Of a DNA stretch of 64,000 nucleotides, positions 7,779-17,077 are shown piece after piece. Source of the stretch: Roseovarius sp. TE539 (GTDB lineage Bacteria > Pseudomonadota > Alphaproteobacteria > Rhodobacterales > Rhodobacteraceae); contig NZ_QNGB01000004.1 of assembly GCF_003298505.1 (NCBI RefSeq), positions 62,001 to 126,000 on the forward strand, given 5' to 3'. Below the pieces are notes generated by a model. The model was not told where the DNA came from. It saw nothing but the letters and a program-made list of their open reading frames with translations, and did no database searches. Position numbers and translations under genes: made by a program. Positions within the stretch are counted from its first letter, which is position 1; each line of letters begins with the position of its first letter.

Positions 7779-8240
7779 ATGAGCGGATTCGAGGGAAAAC
7801 TGGCCGAAATGGGCGTGCAATTGCCGGACGCGCCCGCCCCGGCAGCGAATTACGTGCCCTATGTGCAGGTGGGTGACACGCTTTACGTGTCCGGCCAGAT
7901 ATCCAAGGACGGCGACCGTTTGATCACCGGCAAGCTGGGTGATGACATGGATACCGCGGGCGGGGCCGAGGCCGCCAAACTGTGCGCAATCGCGCTTCTG
8001 GCGCAGGTCAAGGCAGCCTGCGATGGAGATCTCGACCGGCTTTCGCAGGTGGTCAAGCTGACCGGATTCGTCAACTCCACCCCCGGTTTCACCGAGCAGC
8101 CGCAGGTGATCAACGGCGCGTCGGATTTCATCGGCGCGGCCCTTGGCGCCGCCGGGCGGCATTCGCGTTCAGCGGTTTCGGCCGCGTCGCTTCCCTTTGG
8201 TGTCGCAGTCGAGATCGAAGGGATATTCCGCATCCGATGA
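7779..8240 (+). CDS. RidA family (YjgF/YER057c/UK114) deaminase-like protein
   Basis: A 153-residue protein of the RidA superfamily, whose archetype hydrolyses reactive enamine/imine intermediates from PLP enzymes. The sequence has the long form seen in alphaproteobacteria (MSGFEGKLAEMGVQLPDAPAPAANYVP), the GDTLYVSGQISKDG strand and the conserved FIGAALGAAGRHSRSAVSAASLPFGVAVEIE end, where the Arg normally binds the carboxylate. The ATG at 7779 is preceded by AGGGAG. It overlaps the following phosphodiesterase gene by ATGA, so the two are translationally coupled. The precise substrate is unknown. Confidence 0.88.
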   Translation: MSGFEGKLAEMGVQLPDAPAPAANYVPYVQVGDTLYVSGQISKDGDRLITGKLGDDMDTAGGAEAAKLCAIALLAQVKAACDGDLDRLSQVVKLTGFVNSTPGFTEQPQVINGASDFIGAALGAAGRHSRSAVSAASLPFGVAVEIEGIFRIR

Positions 8241-9007
8241 CGGCACTGCCCGCCGCATTCTGTCATGTGCCGCTGGCACATCGCGCATTGCATGATGCGC
8301 GGGCGCGGCGCCCCGAGAATTCCCGTGCAGCGATCGAGGCGGCCATTGCCGCAGGATATGGTGTCGAAATTGATCTTCAGGCCTCTGCGGACGGGGTTGC
8401 GATGGTCTTTCACGATGCGGCTCTCGACCGTCTGACCGGAGAGACCGGCCCGGTGCAGGGGCGGGAGGCGGCAGCGCTGGGCAAAATACCTCTCAAGGAT
8501 GGTGACGGCGAGGGCATCCCGAGTTTCCAGGAGGTGCTGACACTGGTCGCGGGAAGGGTGCCGCTGCTGGTGGAATTGAAGGATCAGCACGGCGCAATGG
8601 GGGAGACTGATGGCCAGCTGGAAAGAGCGGCCGTCGCCACCGCGGCCGGTTATCGCGGTCCTATCGCCATGATGTCGTTCAATCCGCATATGGTCATCCG
8701 GCTCGCGTCGCTTGCGCCGGGGCTTCCACGCGGCCTGACCACCTGCGCGTGGCGGCGCGCGAACTGGCCGCGCCTGTCCGGGCGAACGCGGCGCCATTTG
8801 CGGGATATCCCCGATTTCGAGGCTTCGGACGCGTGTTTCATCAGTCATGAAGCGGGTGATCTGGATCGGCGCAGGGTGTTGCAGCTTCGCGCTGCCGGTG
8901 TGCCGGTCCTGTGCTGGACCGTCCGTTCCCCGCGCGCCGAAATTCGGGCGCGTCGCGTTGCCTGCAATATAACTTTCGAAGGGTATCAGCCGGCAATCCC
9001 GCCTTGA
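8237..9007 (+). CDS. Glycerophosphodiester phosphodiesterase family protein
   Basis: A 256-residue TIM-barrel GDPD/UgpQ-type enzyme that would release glycerol 3-phosphate from deacylated phospholipids in the cytosol. Key residues are visible: the catalytic His in LAHRALHD with RPENSRAA, the metal ligands in VEIDLQASADG, the second His in VFHDAALDRLTG, and ELKDQ. The C-terminal VPVLCWTVRSPRAE matches the strand that normally ends in WTVN. The start ATG overlaps the ridA stop (ATGA). No signal peptide is present. Confidence 0.88.
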   Translation: MTALPAAFCHVPLAHRALHDARARRPENSRAAIEAAIAAGYGVEIDLQASADGVAMVFHDAALDRLTGETGPVQGREAAALGKIPLKDGDGEGIPSFQEVLTLVAGRVPLLVELKDQHGAMGETDGQLERAAVATAAGYRGPIAMMSFNPHMVIRLASLAPGLPRGLTTCAWRRANWPRLSGRTRRHLRDIPDFEASDACFISHEAGDLDRRRVLQLRAAGVPVLCWTVRSPRAEIRARRVACNITFEGYQPAIPP

Positions 9008-9060
9008 ACCCGGCGTTTGCGGCAACAGATTAGGCTCAAGGCAGCAGGCGGACCGGCAAC

Positions 9061-10251
9061 ATGACGCAGCAGCAACAGATCACGGTCGAAACCCATGACA
9101 GCCTGTCGCGCATATCCGCGGCAGAATGGGATTCCTGCGCCTGCCCCGAAGCCGCAGAGGGCGGGCGCCCGGAAGATCCGTTCACGACGCACCGGTTTCT
9201 GAAGGCCCTGGAGGACAGCGGATCGGTCGGACCGGGCACCGGGTGGCAGCCGCAATACCTGACTGCGCGGATTGATGAAACGCTGATCGGTTGTGCGCCG
9301 GTCTACGTCAAATCCCACAGTCAGGGCGAGTACATATTCGATCACAACTGGGCCCATGCCTATGAACGTGCCGGTGGCCGTTATTACCCCAAGCTTCAGA
9401 TCGCTGTGCCGTTCACGCCCGTCACGGGCCGGCGCCTTCTGACACGCCCGGGCCTGGAACAGACGGGGCGTGCCGCGCTGCTGCAAGGGGGGGTGCAGAT
9501 TGCCGAACAGAACCGGCTTTCGTCGGTTCATGCGACCTTCTGCACCGAAGCCGAGGCCGAGGCGGGCGCCGGGATGGGCCTCATGCCGCGCCTTACCCAG
9601 CAATACCATTGGGAAAACCGCGATTACGAGAATTTTGGCGCGTTCCTGTCTGATCTGTCCTCGCGCAAGCGCAAGACGATCCGCAAGGAACGCACCCGCG
9701 CACAAGATTTCGGAGGACAGATTCGCGCGCTGACGGGGGCACAGATCGAACCGCGCCATTGGGACGCCATGTGGGCCTTCTATCAGGATACGGGCGCCCG
9801 CAAATGGGGCATGCCCTATCTGACCCGTGCCTTCTTCGACATCGCCGCCGATTGCCTGGCCGACGACGTGCTGATGGTCGTGGCAGAACGTGACGGGAGC
9901 GTCGTGGCCGGGGCGCTAAACCTGGTCGGGGCCTCGGCGCTTTTTGGCCGCTACTGGGGCTGCGCCGAGGATCACCCCTGCCTGCATTTCGAGCTGTGTT
10001 ATTATCAAGCCATCGAGCATGCCATCGAAAACGGATTGTCCCGGGTCGAGGCCGGGGCGCAGGGCGAACACAAGCTGGCGCGCGGATACCTTCCCGTCAG
10101 CACCCACTCCCTGCATTGGATGGCCGACCCCGGCTTTTCCGATGCCGTCGCCCGATATCTGACCGCCGAGCGTGATGCCGTGGAAGAGGATATCGAAATC
10201 CTGACCGGTTACGGACCGTTCAGAAAACCCCAAGTGGAGGATCACCAGTGA
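9061..10251 (+). CDS. GNAT/FemAB-like N-acetyltransferase (DUF482, COG3146)
   Basis: A 396-residue protein of the DUF482/COG3146 family, whose fold is a double GNAT/FemAB type. Recognised segments are [10 protein letters not shown] with [12 protein letters not shown], the [20 protein letters not shown] block, and the C-terminal [18 protein letters not shown], which is highly conserved in the family. The substrate is not established. The name peptidogalycan biosynthesis protein is inherited from annotation and should not be over-read. It lacks an export signal. Its stop overlaps the phhB start (GTGA), so the two are co-translated. Confidence 0.85.
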   Translation: MTQQQQITVETHDSLSRISAAEWDSCACPEAAEGGRPEDPFTTHRFLKALEDSGSVGPGTGWQPQYLTARIDETLIGCAPVYVKSHSQGEYIFDHNWAHAYERAGGRYYPKLQIAVPFTPVTGRRLLTRPGLEQTGRAALLQGGVQIAEQNRLSSVHATFCTEAEAEAGAGMGLMPRLTQQYHWENRDYENFGAFLSDLSSRKRKTIRKERTRAQDFGGQIRALTGAQIEPRHWDAMWAFYQDTGARKWGMPYLTRAFFDIAADCLADDVLMVVAERDGSVVAGALNLVGASALFGRYWGCAEDHPCLHFELCYYQAIEHAIENGLSRVEAGAQGEHKLARGYLPVSTHSLHWMADPGFSDAVARYLTAERDAVEEDIEILTGYGPFRKPQVEDHQ

Positions 10252-10544
10252 CAGAACGCCTTAGCGACACCGCCCGCAAGACCACGCTCGCACCGCTTCT
10301 CGAAAATGGCTGGACAATGGACGAAAGCCGGGATGCGATCTCCAAGACCTTCAAGTTTCCGGATTTCACCGAAGCCTTCGGATTCATGACCCGGTGCGCC
10401 ATCTGGGCGGAGAAGTGGAATCACCATCCCGAGTGGTCGAATGTCTACAATCGTGTCGACGTCACCCTGACCACCCATGACGTGGATGGACTTAGCGCAC
10501 TGGACGCCAAACTGGCCCGCAAGATGGACACGCTCGCAGACTGA
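10248..10544 (+). CDS. phhB: 4a-hydroxytetrahydrobiopterin dehydratase (PCD/PhhB)
   Basis: A 98-residue pterin-4a-carbinolamine dehydratase. The active-site motif is intact as [21 protein letters not shown], where the two His residues and Glu/Trp bind the pterin. It recycles the pterin cofactor produced by aromatic amino-acid hydroxylases; in organisms without one, a role with molybdopterin-related chemistry has been suggested. No hydroxylase gene lies nearby. GTG start at 10248 with TGGAGG upstream, overlapping the preceding stop by GTGA. Confidence 0.93.
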   Translation: MTERLSDTARKTTLAPLLENGWTMDESRDAISKTFKFPDFTEAFGFMTRCAIWAEKWNHHPEWSNVYNRVDVTLTTHDVDGLSALDAKLARKMDTLAD

Positions 10545-10552
10545 AGCCGCAG

Positions 10553-10572
10553 GGCCGGAATTCGTACCGGCC
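10553..10572. terminator. Convergent hairpin between phhB and peroxiredoxin
   Basis: GGCCGG and CCGGCC flank an eight-base loop (AATTCGTA), and a second dyad (GAGGCCGGCCTC) follows directly, between two convergent genes only 38 bases apart. Neither side has a clear T tract, so terminator activity is plausible but not strong. Confidence 0.4.
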
Positions 10573-10582
10573 GAGGCCGGCC

Positions 10583-11071
10583 TCAGATTTCGCTCAGCAG
10601 GGCTTCGCCGGCCGACACCTCGCAGGCGCCGGGATTTTCCTCGACATGCAGCCGTGTGACCTTGCCGTCTTCGACCAGCATCGCGTAACGCTTCGACCGC
10701 GCAAGCAGGCCGGCAGGCGGGGCGGTGAAATCCATGCCGATGGCCTCGGTGAATGTGCTTTCGGGATCGCCCAGCATGGTGAGTCCGGCCGCATCGGCAC
10801 CTGTCGCCTCACCCCAGGCGCCCATGACGAAAGGGTCGTTCACGGATACGCAGATGATCTCGTCAACGCCCTTGTCCGCGAAGTCCCCGGCGGTGCGCAC
10901 GAAGCTCGGAACATGGGCGGAATGGCATGTCGGCGTGAAGGCGCCGGGCACCGCGAAGATCACCACCTTCCGGCCGGCGGTCCTTTCGGCCAATTCCACG
11001 CTCTCGGGGCCGTCATCGCCCATCCGCATCAGAGCTGCATCCGGAAGTTTGTCGCCGGTGGTAATGGTCAT
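10583..11071 (-). CDS. Peroxiredoxin (Prx5-type, glutaredoxin/thioredoxin dependent)
   Basis: A 162-residue atypical peroxiredoxin. The peroxidatic Cys lies in PGAFTPTCHSAHVP and the resolving-type Cys in NPGACEVSAGE, the pattern of the AhpC/TSA Prx5 group. It reduces hydrogen peroxide and organic hydroperoxides in the cytosol. The start at 11071 is set by GGGAACGACA; a start seven codons upstream is possible. It is monocistronic, divergent from the flavoprotein reductase and convergent with phhB. No OxyR site was recognised by eye. Confidence 0.93.
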   Translation of the reverse strand: MTITTGDKLPDAALMRMGDDGPESVELAERTAGRKVVIFAVPGAFTPTCHSAHVPSFVRTAGDFADKGVDEIICVSVNDPFVMGAWGEATGADAAGLTMLGDPESTFTEAIGMDFTAPPAGLLARSKRYAMLVEDGKVTRLHVEENPGACEVSAGEALLSEI

Positions 11072-11177
11072 TGTCGTTCCCTGCCTATCCATTGCGTTGC
11101 ATTGGCAGGTAGATATAGGTTCGGTTTGCCGCGTGGCCAGATCCTTTTAAACCGCCGCGGTCATGATGGAGGCGCAT

Positions 11178-12392
11178 GTGGAAAGAATTGTCGTGGTCGG
11201 CGCAGGGCAGGCCGGTGCGTCACTGGTGGCGAAATTGCGAACCGGTGGCTTTACGGGGACCATAACACTCATCGGTGAAGAACCTGTGCCGCCCTACCAG
11301 CGGCCGCCGCTGAGCAAGAAGTACCTGTTGGGTGAAATGGCGTTGGAACGACTCTTCCTGCGGCCGGAGAGTTATTATGCCGACAATCGCATCGACCTGC
11401 ATCTGAATGAGACCGTGACAGCGATCGACCGTGCCGACCGGCAGGTGATCGCCGGTGGCCGGGCGATCCCGTATGACGCACTTGTACTGACCACCGGGTC
11501 GGTGCCGCGCCGCCTGCCGGGTGCGATTGGCGGTGAATTCGCGGGCGTGCACGTGGTGCGCGATCTGCGCGACGTCGATACGATGGCCCCGGAATTCGAA
11601 GAGGGCCGGCATGTTCTCATTGTCGGGGGTGGCTATATCGGGCTGGAAGCGGCGGCGGTGGCGGCGAGCAGGGGGCTGAAGGTTACACTGGTGGAGATGG
11701 CTGACCGCATCCTGCAACGTGTCGCGGCGCCCGAAACCTCGGATTACTTTCGCAGGCTGCACCGGGACCATGGCGTCGATATACGGGAAGGGGTCGGTCT
11801 GGAGCACCTGACCGAAACAGGCGGCCGTGTGAAGGGCGCGATTCTGTCCGACGGGTCCGAACTTTCCGTGGATTTCGTCATCGTGGGTGTCGGTATCACA
11901 CCGGCCACCGAACTGGCCGCCACGGCGGGGCTTGAAATCGAGAATGGTATTCGGACGGATTCCATGGGGCGCACCAGTGATCCGGCGATCTGGGCGGCGG
12001 GGGATTGTGCGTCCTTTCCCTTCGGGGCAGAGCGGCTCCGGCTGGAAAGCGTGCCCAATGCCATCGACATGGCCGAATGCGTGGCCGAAAACATCCTTGG
12101 TGCCGGAAAGGATTACGTGCCGCAGCCGTGGTTCTGGTCTGATCAATATGACGTCAAGTTGCAGATCGCCGGCCTTGGTAACGGCTATGACCTCGTCGTT
12201 ACCAGACAGGGGGACGGCGCGGGCCATGTTTCGTTCTGGTACTACAGGGGCAATGAGCTGTTGGCGGTAGATGCGATGAATGAACCGCGTGCCTACATGG
12301 TTGGCAAGCGCCTGATCGACGCCGGGAAATCCCCCGATCCCGAGGTCGTGGCGAACCCGGGCACGGACCTCAAGGCGTTGCTGAAGGCGTGA
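11178..12392 (+). CDS. FAD-dependent ferredoxin/rubredoxin reductase-like oxidoreductase
   Basis: A 404-residue protein with FAD-binding VVVGAGQAGASL at the N-terminus, a second Rossmann motif VLIVGGGYIGLEAAA for NAD(P)H, and WAAGDCASFPF closing the FAD site. A C-terminal domain of the putidaredoxin-reductase type follows. Such enzymes pass electrons from NADH to a [2Fe-2S] ferredoxin serving a P450 or oxygenase; no partner gene adjoins it. I chose GTG 11178 because GGAGG stands five bases before it; ATG 11163 or 11166 would add five or four residues. The stop overlaps rsmD (GTGA). Confidence 0.87.
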   Translation: MERIVVVGAGQAGASLVAKLRTGGFTGTITLIGEEPVPPYQRPPLSKKYLLGEMALERLFLRPESYYADNRIDLHLNETVTAIDRADRQVIAGGRAIPYDALVLTTGSVPRRLPGAIGGEFAGVHVVRDLRDVDTMAPEFEEGRHVLIVGGGYIGLEAAAVAASRGLKVTLVEMADRILQRVAAPETSDYFRRLHRDHGVDIREGVGLEHLTETGGRVKGAILSDGSELSVDFVIVGVGITPATELAATAGLEIENGIRTDSMGRTSDPAIWAAGDCASFPFGAERLRLESVPNAIDMAECVAENILGAGKDYVPQPWFWSDQYDVKLQIAGLGNGYDLVVTRQGDGAGHVSFWYYRGNELLAVDAMNEPRAYMVGKRLIDAGKSPDPEVVANPGTDLKALLKA

Positions 12393-12952
12393 GGATCATT
12401 GCCGGTGACTTCCGCGGCCGTCGTCTGGCCGGGCTGGGCAAGGGCGATGCGGGCGCCCAGCTTCGACCGACCTCCGACAGGGTGCGCGAAAGCCTGTTCA
12501 ATGTTCTGGCCGGACTTGACGATGTCAGGATGGACGGCGCGCGCGTGCTGGACGTTTTTGCGGGAACCGGCGCTTTGGGGCTCGAGGCTCTGTCGCGCGG
12601 GGCCGCGCAGGCCCTTTTCATAGAGAACGGCCGCACCGCTCTGGCGCTCCTGCAGCGCAACATCGCGCTTTGCGGCGCGGAGGAAGCCTGCCGGATCCTG
12701 CGCCGCGATGCCCGGCACCCCGGCGCCCCGCCCGGGCCGCCGCATGACCTGTTGTTTCTGGACCCGCCCTATGGCAAGGGCATGGGAGAGGTGGCGCTGG
12801 CGGCGCTGTTCAAAGGTGGTTGGCTCGCGGGCGGCGCCACCGTCATCTGGGAGGAGGGTGCCGAGATCCACCCCCCCGACTGGCTGCACCTCCTCGGATC
12901 ACGCCGCTACGGGGAGACCTGCATCAACCTTTTGCGCCTTGCCGGGGATTGA
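12389..12952 (+). CDS. rsmD: 16S rRNA (guanine966-N2)-methyltransferase RsmD
   Basis: A 187-residue SAM-dependent methyltransferase. It shows the N-terminal MRIIAGDFRGRRL and RPTSDRVRESLFNVL of RsmD, the SAM motif LDVFAGTGALGLEALSRGA and the catalytic LDPPYGKG (DPPY for base N-methylation). It modifies 16S rRNA of the assembled small subunit. GTG start at 12389, coupled by overlap to the reductase gene. Length matches the family. Confidence 0.93.
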   Translation: MRIIAGDFRGRRLAGLGKGDAGAQLRPTSDRVRESLFNVLAGLDDVRMDGARVLDVFAGTGALGLEALSRGAAQALFIENGRTALALLQRNIALCGAEEACRILRRDARHPGAPPGPPHDLLFLDPPYGKGMGEVALAALFKGGWLAGGATVIWEEGAEIHPPDWLHLLGSRRYGETCINLLRLAGD

Positions 12953-12975
12953 CACCCCGCCGTCGGAAGCGCGGC

Positions 12976-13383
12976 TCAGTACTCGACCTGCTTGCCCTCG
13001 AAGACGTCGAACTGCTCCAGATCCCCGCCGTTCACGAAGGCATAACCGTCATTGGTCATGACGATCGTGTAAGGTGTCCAACCGGTGGAGCGCCACCAGC
13101 TTTCGTATTCATCGGTCTCGGCGTTCGTGCGCCACTTGCCCTCATCGGGTTCACCGCCCTCGGGAATGTAGACGGTGAAATCACCCTCGCCGTAGTACTG
13201 CGTGTAGGTTGAGCCCGACCAGGTCCCCATCACCGTGTTGCCAGCGAGCAGATCCTCGATCTGGGCGGCGGTCATCTGAACCGCGACGGCATCCTTGTCC
13301 TCGCCGGCCATTGCCATGCCCGGTGCCGTTACCATAATTGCGCCTGCCATGATGATGGCGGAAAAAACCCTGCGATTGATCAT
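12976..13383 (-). CDS. Small exported protein of unknown function
   Basis: A 135-residue protein with a clear signal peptide (MINRRVFSAIIMAGAIMVTA, then AMAGE). The mature part begins with MTAAQIEDLLAGNTVMGTWSG, followed by an aromatic-rich acidic domain (many Tyr, Trp and Glu) and no Cys. The leading LLAGNTVxGxW segment recurs in small roseobacter exported proteins, but I know no function. Start at 13383 follows AGGGGAGGAAG. It lies 58 bases downstream of the glycerate kinase gene on the same strand. Confidence 0.75.
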   Translation of the reverse strand: MINRRVFSAIIMAGAIMVTAPGMAMAGEDKDAVAVQMTAAQIEDLLAGNTVMGTWSGSTYTQYYGEGDFTVYIPEGGEPDEGKWRTNAETDEYESWWRSTGWTPYTIVMTNDGYAFVNGGDLEQFDVFEGKQVEY

Positions 13384-13441
13384 GTCTTCCTCCCCTTGTG
13401 CAGCGGGAAAGGTCGCACACAAAGGGCGCAAGGTTGAAGAC

Positions 13442-14725
13442 TCATGCCCCGTCATCACGGAGAGGTGAGAAAGCCGTGATCAGGATTGCCCGGAAATCGT
13501 TGACATTTGTGAGTGTCGGACCGGTTACAACCTGATCTCCGATGGCCGCAAAAAAACCGTGAGCGTCGTTCCTGGCCAACGCCCCTGCCGCATCGCGGGC
13601 CGCCCGGACGCCGCGGGAAAGTGTGTCCGGCCCGATGACCGCGCCGGCAACTTCGGCTGCGCCATCGACACCATCCGTATCGCAGGCGATGGCATGGATG
13701 CCCGGCGTGCCGTCAAGAGCCAGTGCCAGAGCCAGCGCATATTCCGCGTTGGGTCCCCCCACGCCGTCACCGCGGCGCGTGACCGTTAGCTCGCCGCCGG
13801 AAAGCAGAACCACCGGCGCGGCATGGGGCCTCAGCGTGGCCTGCACCCTGCATGCCAGCCCTGCATGTTCCCGTGCCACGTCCCGGGCCTCTCCCTCCAG
13901 CGCGTCGCCGAGGATTCGTGCTTCGCATCCTTCGGCCTCGGCAAGGTCGGCCGCGGCGGCCAGCGATTGCGAAGGCGCGGCGCAAATCACGTTCTCGACC
14001 CGGCCAAGGCGCACGTCATCCGGGGCAAGCGGATCGCCTCCCGCGCGCAGGAAGGCATCGACCGAGGCAGGTGGCCTGACATTCCACCGCCTGAGAGCTT
14101 CCAGCGCCTGCGCGGCATTACCGTCGTCGCCCACCGTGGGGCCGCTGGCGATTTCGCCGGGATCGTCTCCCGGAACGTCCGAAATGAGCAGCGCCCGCAT
14201 CCGCGCCGGATAAGCTGCGGCCGCCAGCTTTCCGCCCTTGACCGCCGAGATCCGCTTGCGGATGGCGTTGATCTCGGCGATCGGTGCGCCGCTGGCCAGA
14301 AGTGCATCCGTGAGTGCCCGCTTCTCCTCCAGAGAGATGTCGCCCGCCGGGGCGGTCAGCAGGGCAGAACCACCGCCCGAGATCAGTGCCAGGACCATGT
14401 CGCTTTCTCCCAGTCCTTCCAGCAGTCCCAGCATCCGCGCCGTCGCCCTTTGACCCGCGGCGTCCGGCACCGGATGCGCGGCCTCCGCGATCTCGACACC
14501 AATACAGGGCCGGCCATGACCGTAGCGCGTGATCACCAGCCCTTCGCAGGGGCCGTATACAGCTTCCGCGGCTTCGGCCATGCGCGCGGATGCCTTTCCG
14601 GCGCCGACAATCACCAGCCGCCCTTCGGGACGCGGAGGCAGCGCGCGGTGAAGGCTTTGCATGGGGTCAGCCACTTGGACTGCCCGGTCGAACAGACCGC
14701 GCAGCAGACTCTGAGGATCTGTCAT
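13442..14725 (-). CDS. Glycerate 2-kinase (MOFRL/TtuD family)
   Basis: A 427-residue MOFRL-type glycerate kinase, often annotated hydroxypyruvate reductase TtuD; biochemical work on this family supports glycerate 2-kinase. Visible features are VIVGAGKASARMAEA, LALISGGGSALLTAP, the EINAIRKRISAVKGGKLA block, the SGGELTV strand and a C-terminal DTDGVDG metal motif. It would feed glycerate from the glyoxylate/serine or tartrate routes into glycolysis as 2-phosphoglycerate. No tartronate genes are adjacent. It is divergent from crcB. Confidence 0.9.
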   Translation of the reverse strand: MTDPQSLLRGLFDRAVQVADPMQSLHRALPPRPEGRLVIVGAGKASARMAEAAEAVYGPCEGLVITRYGHGRPCIGVEIAEAAHPVPDAAGQRATARMLGLLEGLGESDMVLALISGGGSALLTAPAGDISLEEKRALTDALLASGAPIAEINAIRKRISAVKGGKLAAAAYPARMRALLISDVPGDDPGEIASGPTVGDDGNAAQALEALRRWNVRPPASVDAFLRAGGDPLAPDDVRLGRVENVICAAPSQSLAAAADLAEAEGCEARILGDALEGEARDVAREHAGLACRVQATLRPHAAPVVLLSGGELTVTRRGDGVGGPNAEYALALALALDGTPGIHAIACDTDGVDGAAEVAGAVIGPDTLSRGVRAARDAAGALARNDAHGFFAAIGDQVVTGPTLTNVNDFRAILITAFSPLRDDGA

Positions 14726-14866
14726 CGGCGCCTCATCAAAATCCGTGTTTATACCAGACTAGACCGAGCCAAGACCGGGGGACAGCCCATTCGCGGCATA
14801 TCGGACGACACTTGCGCGCCCCGGCGCCAGCTTGACAAAACCGGGGCGGCACGCGACAGACGCGCC

Positions 14867-15244
14867 ATGTTCATGACGCTTGCACAAGTGGCCCTTGGAG
14901 GGGCGATCGGCGCTTCGGCGCGGTATCTCGCCTCGGTGGGGTCTATGCGCCTGATCGGGCCGGGGTTTCCATGGGCCACACTCGGGGTAAACATCCTCGG
15001 ATCGTTCCTCATGGGGGTCATCGTGGTCGTGCTCGCTCATCGCGACGGCACGCGCCTCGGGCCGTTCCTTCTGACTGGGGTGCTGGGCGGGTTCACAACC
15101 TTTTCCGCTTTCTCGCTGGATGCGCTAACACTGTGGGAGCGTGGCCAGACCGTGATTGCCGCGGCGTATGTGGCGGCATCCGTAGGCTTTTCGCTGATGG
15201 GGATCGTGCTGGGTATGGCCGTGGCGCGGTTCACCTTGTCATGA
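14867..15244 (+). CDS. crcB: Fluoride channel Fluc/CrcB
   Basis: A 125-residue four-helix membrane protein with GGAIGASARYLAS at the start, the conserved WATLGVNILGSFLMG helix containing the polar-track Asn, and GGFTTFSAFSLDAL carrying the Phe-box. It exports toxic fluoride as a dual-topology dimer. A start two codons later (14873) is equally possible. I looked for a fluoride riboswitch in the 141-base leader and did not recognise one. The stop overlaps the pseudouridine synthase start (ATGA). Confidence 0.93.
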   Translation: MFMTLAQVALGGAIGASARYLASVGSMRLIGPGFPWATLGVNILGSFLMGVIVVVLAHRDGTRLGPFLLTGVLGGFTTFSAFSLDALTLWERGQTVIAAAYVAASVGFSLMGIVLGMAVARFTLS

Positions 15245-16284
15245 CGTCTGTTCAAACCATGACAGTGGCGCCAGAAGACGCTGGTCAAAGGCTTGACCGC
15301 TGGCTCCGGCGACAGTTTCCGCATGTCCAGCAAGGCCGGATCGAAAGGATGTGCCGAAAGGGCGAACTCCGGGTCGATGGTGGCAGGGTCAAGGCCGGAA
15401 CGCGGCTTGCGCATGGGCAGCAGGTGCGGGTGCCGCCGTTGCCGGATACGGCGAACACGCGCACCGCGGTGCGACAGAAAATCGATGAAGCGGACAGCGC
15501 GATGATCCGTGATGCCGTGATCTACCGGGATGATCAGGTCATTGCCATCAACAAGCCGCCGGGCCTTGCCGTGCAGGGCGGATCAGGACAGACGCGTCAT
15601 GTCGATGGTCTGTCCGAGGCGTTGCGCTTCGGGCTGGAGGAAAAGCCGCGCCTTGTCCACCGGCTGGACAAGGACACGTCGGGTGTTCTGATCATGGCGC
15701 GCACGCGGGCGGTCGCAGCGGCGCTGACCGCCGCATTCCGCAGTCGCACGACCCGCAAGATCTACTGGGCGGCAGTGGCAGGTGTTCCCGCGCCCCGTAC
15801 CGGCACGATTCGTTACGGCCTTGTGAAGGCACCGGGCCATGGTGCGAAAGGTGAAGGCGAGAAAATGCATTGCGTACATCCCGATGACGTGGACCGAACG
15901 CAGGGCGCGCGGCATGCGATCACCGATTTCACGGTCCTCGAGGCCGCGGCCAGCCGGTGTGCATGGATGGCCCTGGTCCCTGTTACGGGCCGCACCCATC
16001 AGCTGCGCGCGCACATGGCCGAGATCGGTCATCCGATCATCGGAGACGGGAAATACGGCGGGTCCGGTCAGGAAAATCCCGGTGATGGCTGGGGGGCCCA
16101 ACTGGGCGGCGAATTGAGCCGCAAACTGCACCTGCATGCGCGTTCACTCACCATTCGGCACCCGGTGACGGGTGCGCAGCTTGTGCTTGTCGCGCCACTT
16201 CCGGCGCATATGTCCCGGACCTGGGACGTCTTTCAATGGCAACCCGGTGACGTGCCGGACGATCCCTTCTCCAAGATCTTCTGA
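15241..16284 (+). CDS. RluA-family pseudouridine synthase (RluC/D-like)
   Basis: A 347-residue enzyme with an N-terminal S4 RNA-binding domain (GQRLDRWLRRQFPHVQQGRIERMCRKGELRVDG, about residues 13-75) and an RluA catalytic domain. The catalytic Asp is in HRLDKDTSGVLIMART; VTGRTHQLRAHMAEIGHPI confirms the family. It isomerises uridines in 23S rRNA helices. Start overlaps crcB, so fluoride export and rRNA modification share a transcript, an arrangement of convenience. A 10-bp hairpin follows the gene. Confidence 0.9.
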   Translation: MTSVQTMTVAPEDAGQRLDRWLRRQFPHVQQGRIERMCRKGELRVDGGRVKAGTRLAHGQQVRVPPLPDTANTRTAVRQKIDEADSAMIRDAVIYRDDQVIAINKPPGLAVQGGSGQTRHVDGLSEALRFGLEEKPRLVHRLDKDTSGVLIMARTRAVAAALTAAFRSRTTRKIYWAAVAGVPAPRTGTIRYGLVKAPGHGAKGEGEKMHCVHPDDVDRTQGARHAITDFTVLEAAASRCAWMALVPVTGRTHQLRAHMAEIGHPIIGDGKYGGSGQENPGDGWGAQLGGELSRKLHLHARSLTIRHPVTGAQLVLVAPLPAHMSRTWDVFQWQPGDVPDDPFSKIF

Positions 16285-16306
16285 CCGGCGGTGTCGATCA
16301 TCGGGA

Positions 16307-16330
16307 CGCGCGCAGACGTGTCTGCGCGCG
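16307..16330. terminator. GC-rich hairpin between rluC-like gene and ATP12 gene
   Basis: Perfect stem CGCGCGCAGA / TCTGCGCGCG with a CGTG loop, 23 bases after the pseudouridine synthase stop. It lacks a T tract (GAAAAGCACA follows), so it may act as a processing or stabilising hairpin rather than a terminator. Confidence 0.45.
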
Positions 16331-16366
16331 GAAAAGCACAAAAACTCACGCGGGGGCGAAACAACA

Positions 16367-17077
16367 ATGAGTGAATGGTCACTGAAACGGTTTTGGAAAT
16401 CCGCGGGCGTCGCGGATTGTGACCCGGGATACCGGATCGAACTGGATGGCCGCCCGGTACATACTCCGGCCAAGGCGCCACTGGTCGTGCCGACCCGACC
16501 GCTGGCCGAGGCCATCGCCGGGGAGTGGGACGCTCAGCAAGAGCGCGTCGATCCTAACGTCATGCCTCTGACCCGGGCTGCGAATGCCGCGATCGACAAA
16601 GTGTGGCACCAGCATTCAGAAGTCGCTGACATGATCGCCGCTTATGGCGATGCCGATCTTTTGTGCTATCGCGCCGACTCGCCGGAAGGGTTGGTCGCGC
16701 GCCAATGCGCGGCCTGGGACCCGTTGCTGGAATGGGCCGCCGATCATCTTGGCGCAAGGTTGCGGCCGGTGAACGGCGTCATGCATGTTCCCCAGGATCC
16801 TGTTGCGCTTGGCGCGATGTCCGGGCGGGTGCACGATCTGGATTCCTTTGCACTGACCGCCATGCATGACCTTGTGTCGATGTCTGGCTCGTTGGTGATC
16901 GGATTCGCGGCAATCCACGGGCAAAGCCGGCCGGAAGAGCTTTGGAACGCCTCGCGCATCGACGAGACCTGGCAGGAGGAACTTTGGGGAACGGATGCCG
17001 AGGCGGCTACGACAACGGCGCGGAAACGGGCCGCATTCCTGCAGGCGCACCGGGTCTACGCCTTGTCACGCGGTTGA
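16367..17077 (+). CDS. ATP12-family F1-ATPase assembly chaperone
   Basis: A 236-residue ATP12 protein. It has the family opening KRFWKSAGV, YRIELDGRPVHTPAKAPL with LAEAIAGEWDAQ, then VMPLTRAANAAIDKV and YGDADLLCYRAD. In mitochondria ATP12 protects the F1 alpha subunit during assembly; the bacterial homologues are restricted to alphaproteobacteria and are presumed to do the same. It is not linked to atp genes here. ATG at 16367 with GGGGGCGAAAC upstream. It precedes the bzt operon by 173 bases. Confidence 0.92.
   Translation: MSEWSLKRFWKSAGVADCDPGYRIELDGRPVHTPAKAPLVVPTRPLAEAIAGEWDAQQERVDPNVMPLTRAANAAIDKVWHQHSEVADMIAAYGDADLLCYRADSPEGLVARQCAAWDPLLEWAADHLGARLRPVNGVMHVPQDPVALGAMSGRVHDLDSFALTAMHDLVSMSGSLVIGFAAIHGQSRPEELWNASRIDETWQEELWGTDAEAATTTARKRAAFLQAHRVYALSRG

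Noticed and set aside
14726..14866. Fluoride riboswitch before crcB
   Set aside because: The conserved pseudoknot sequences of the crcB RNA motif were not found in the leader.
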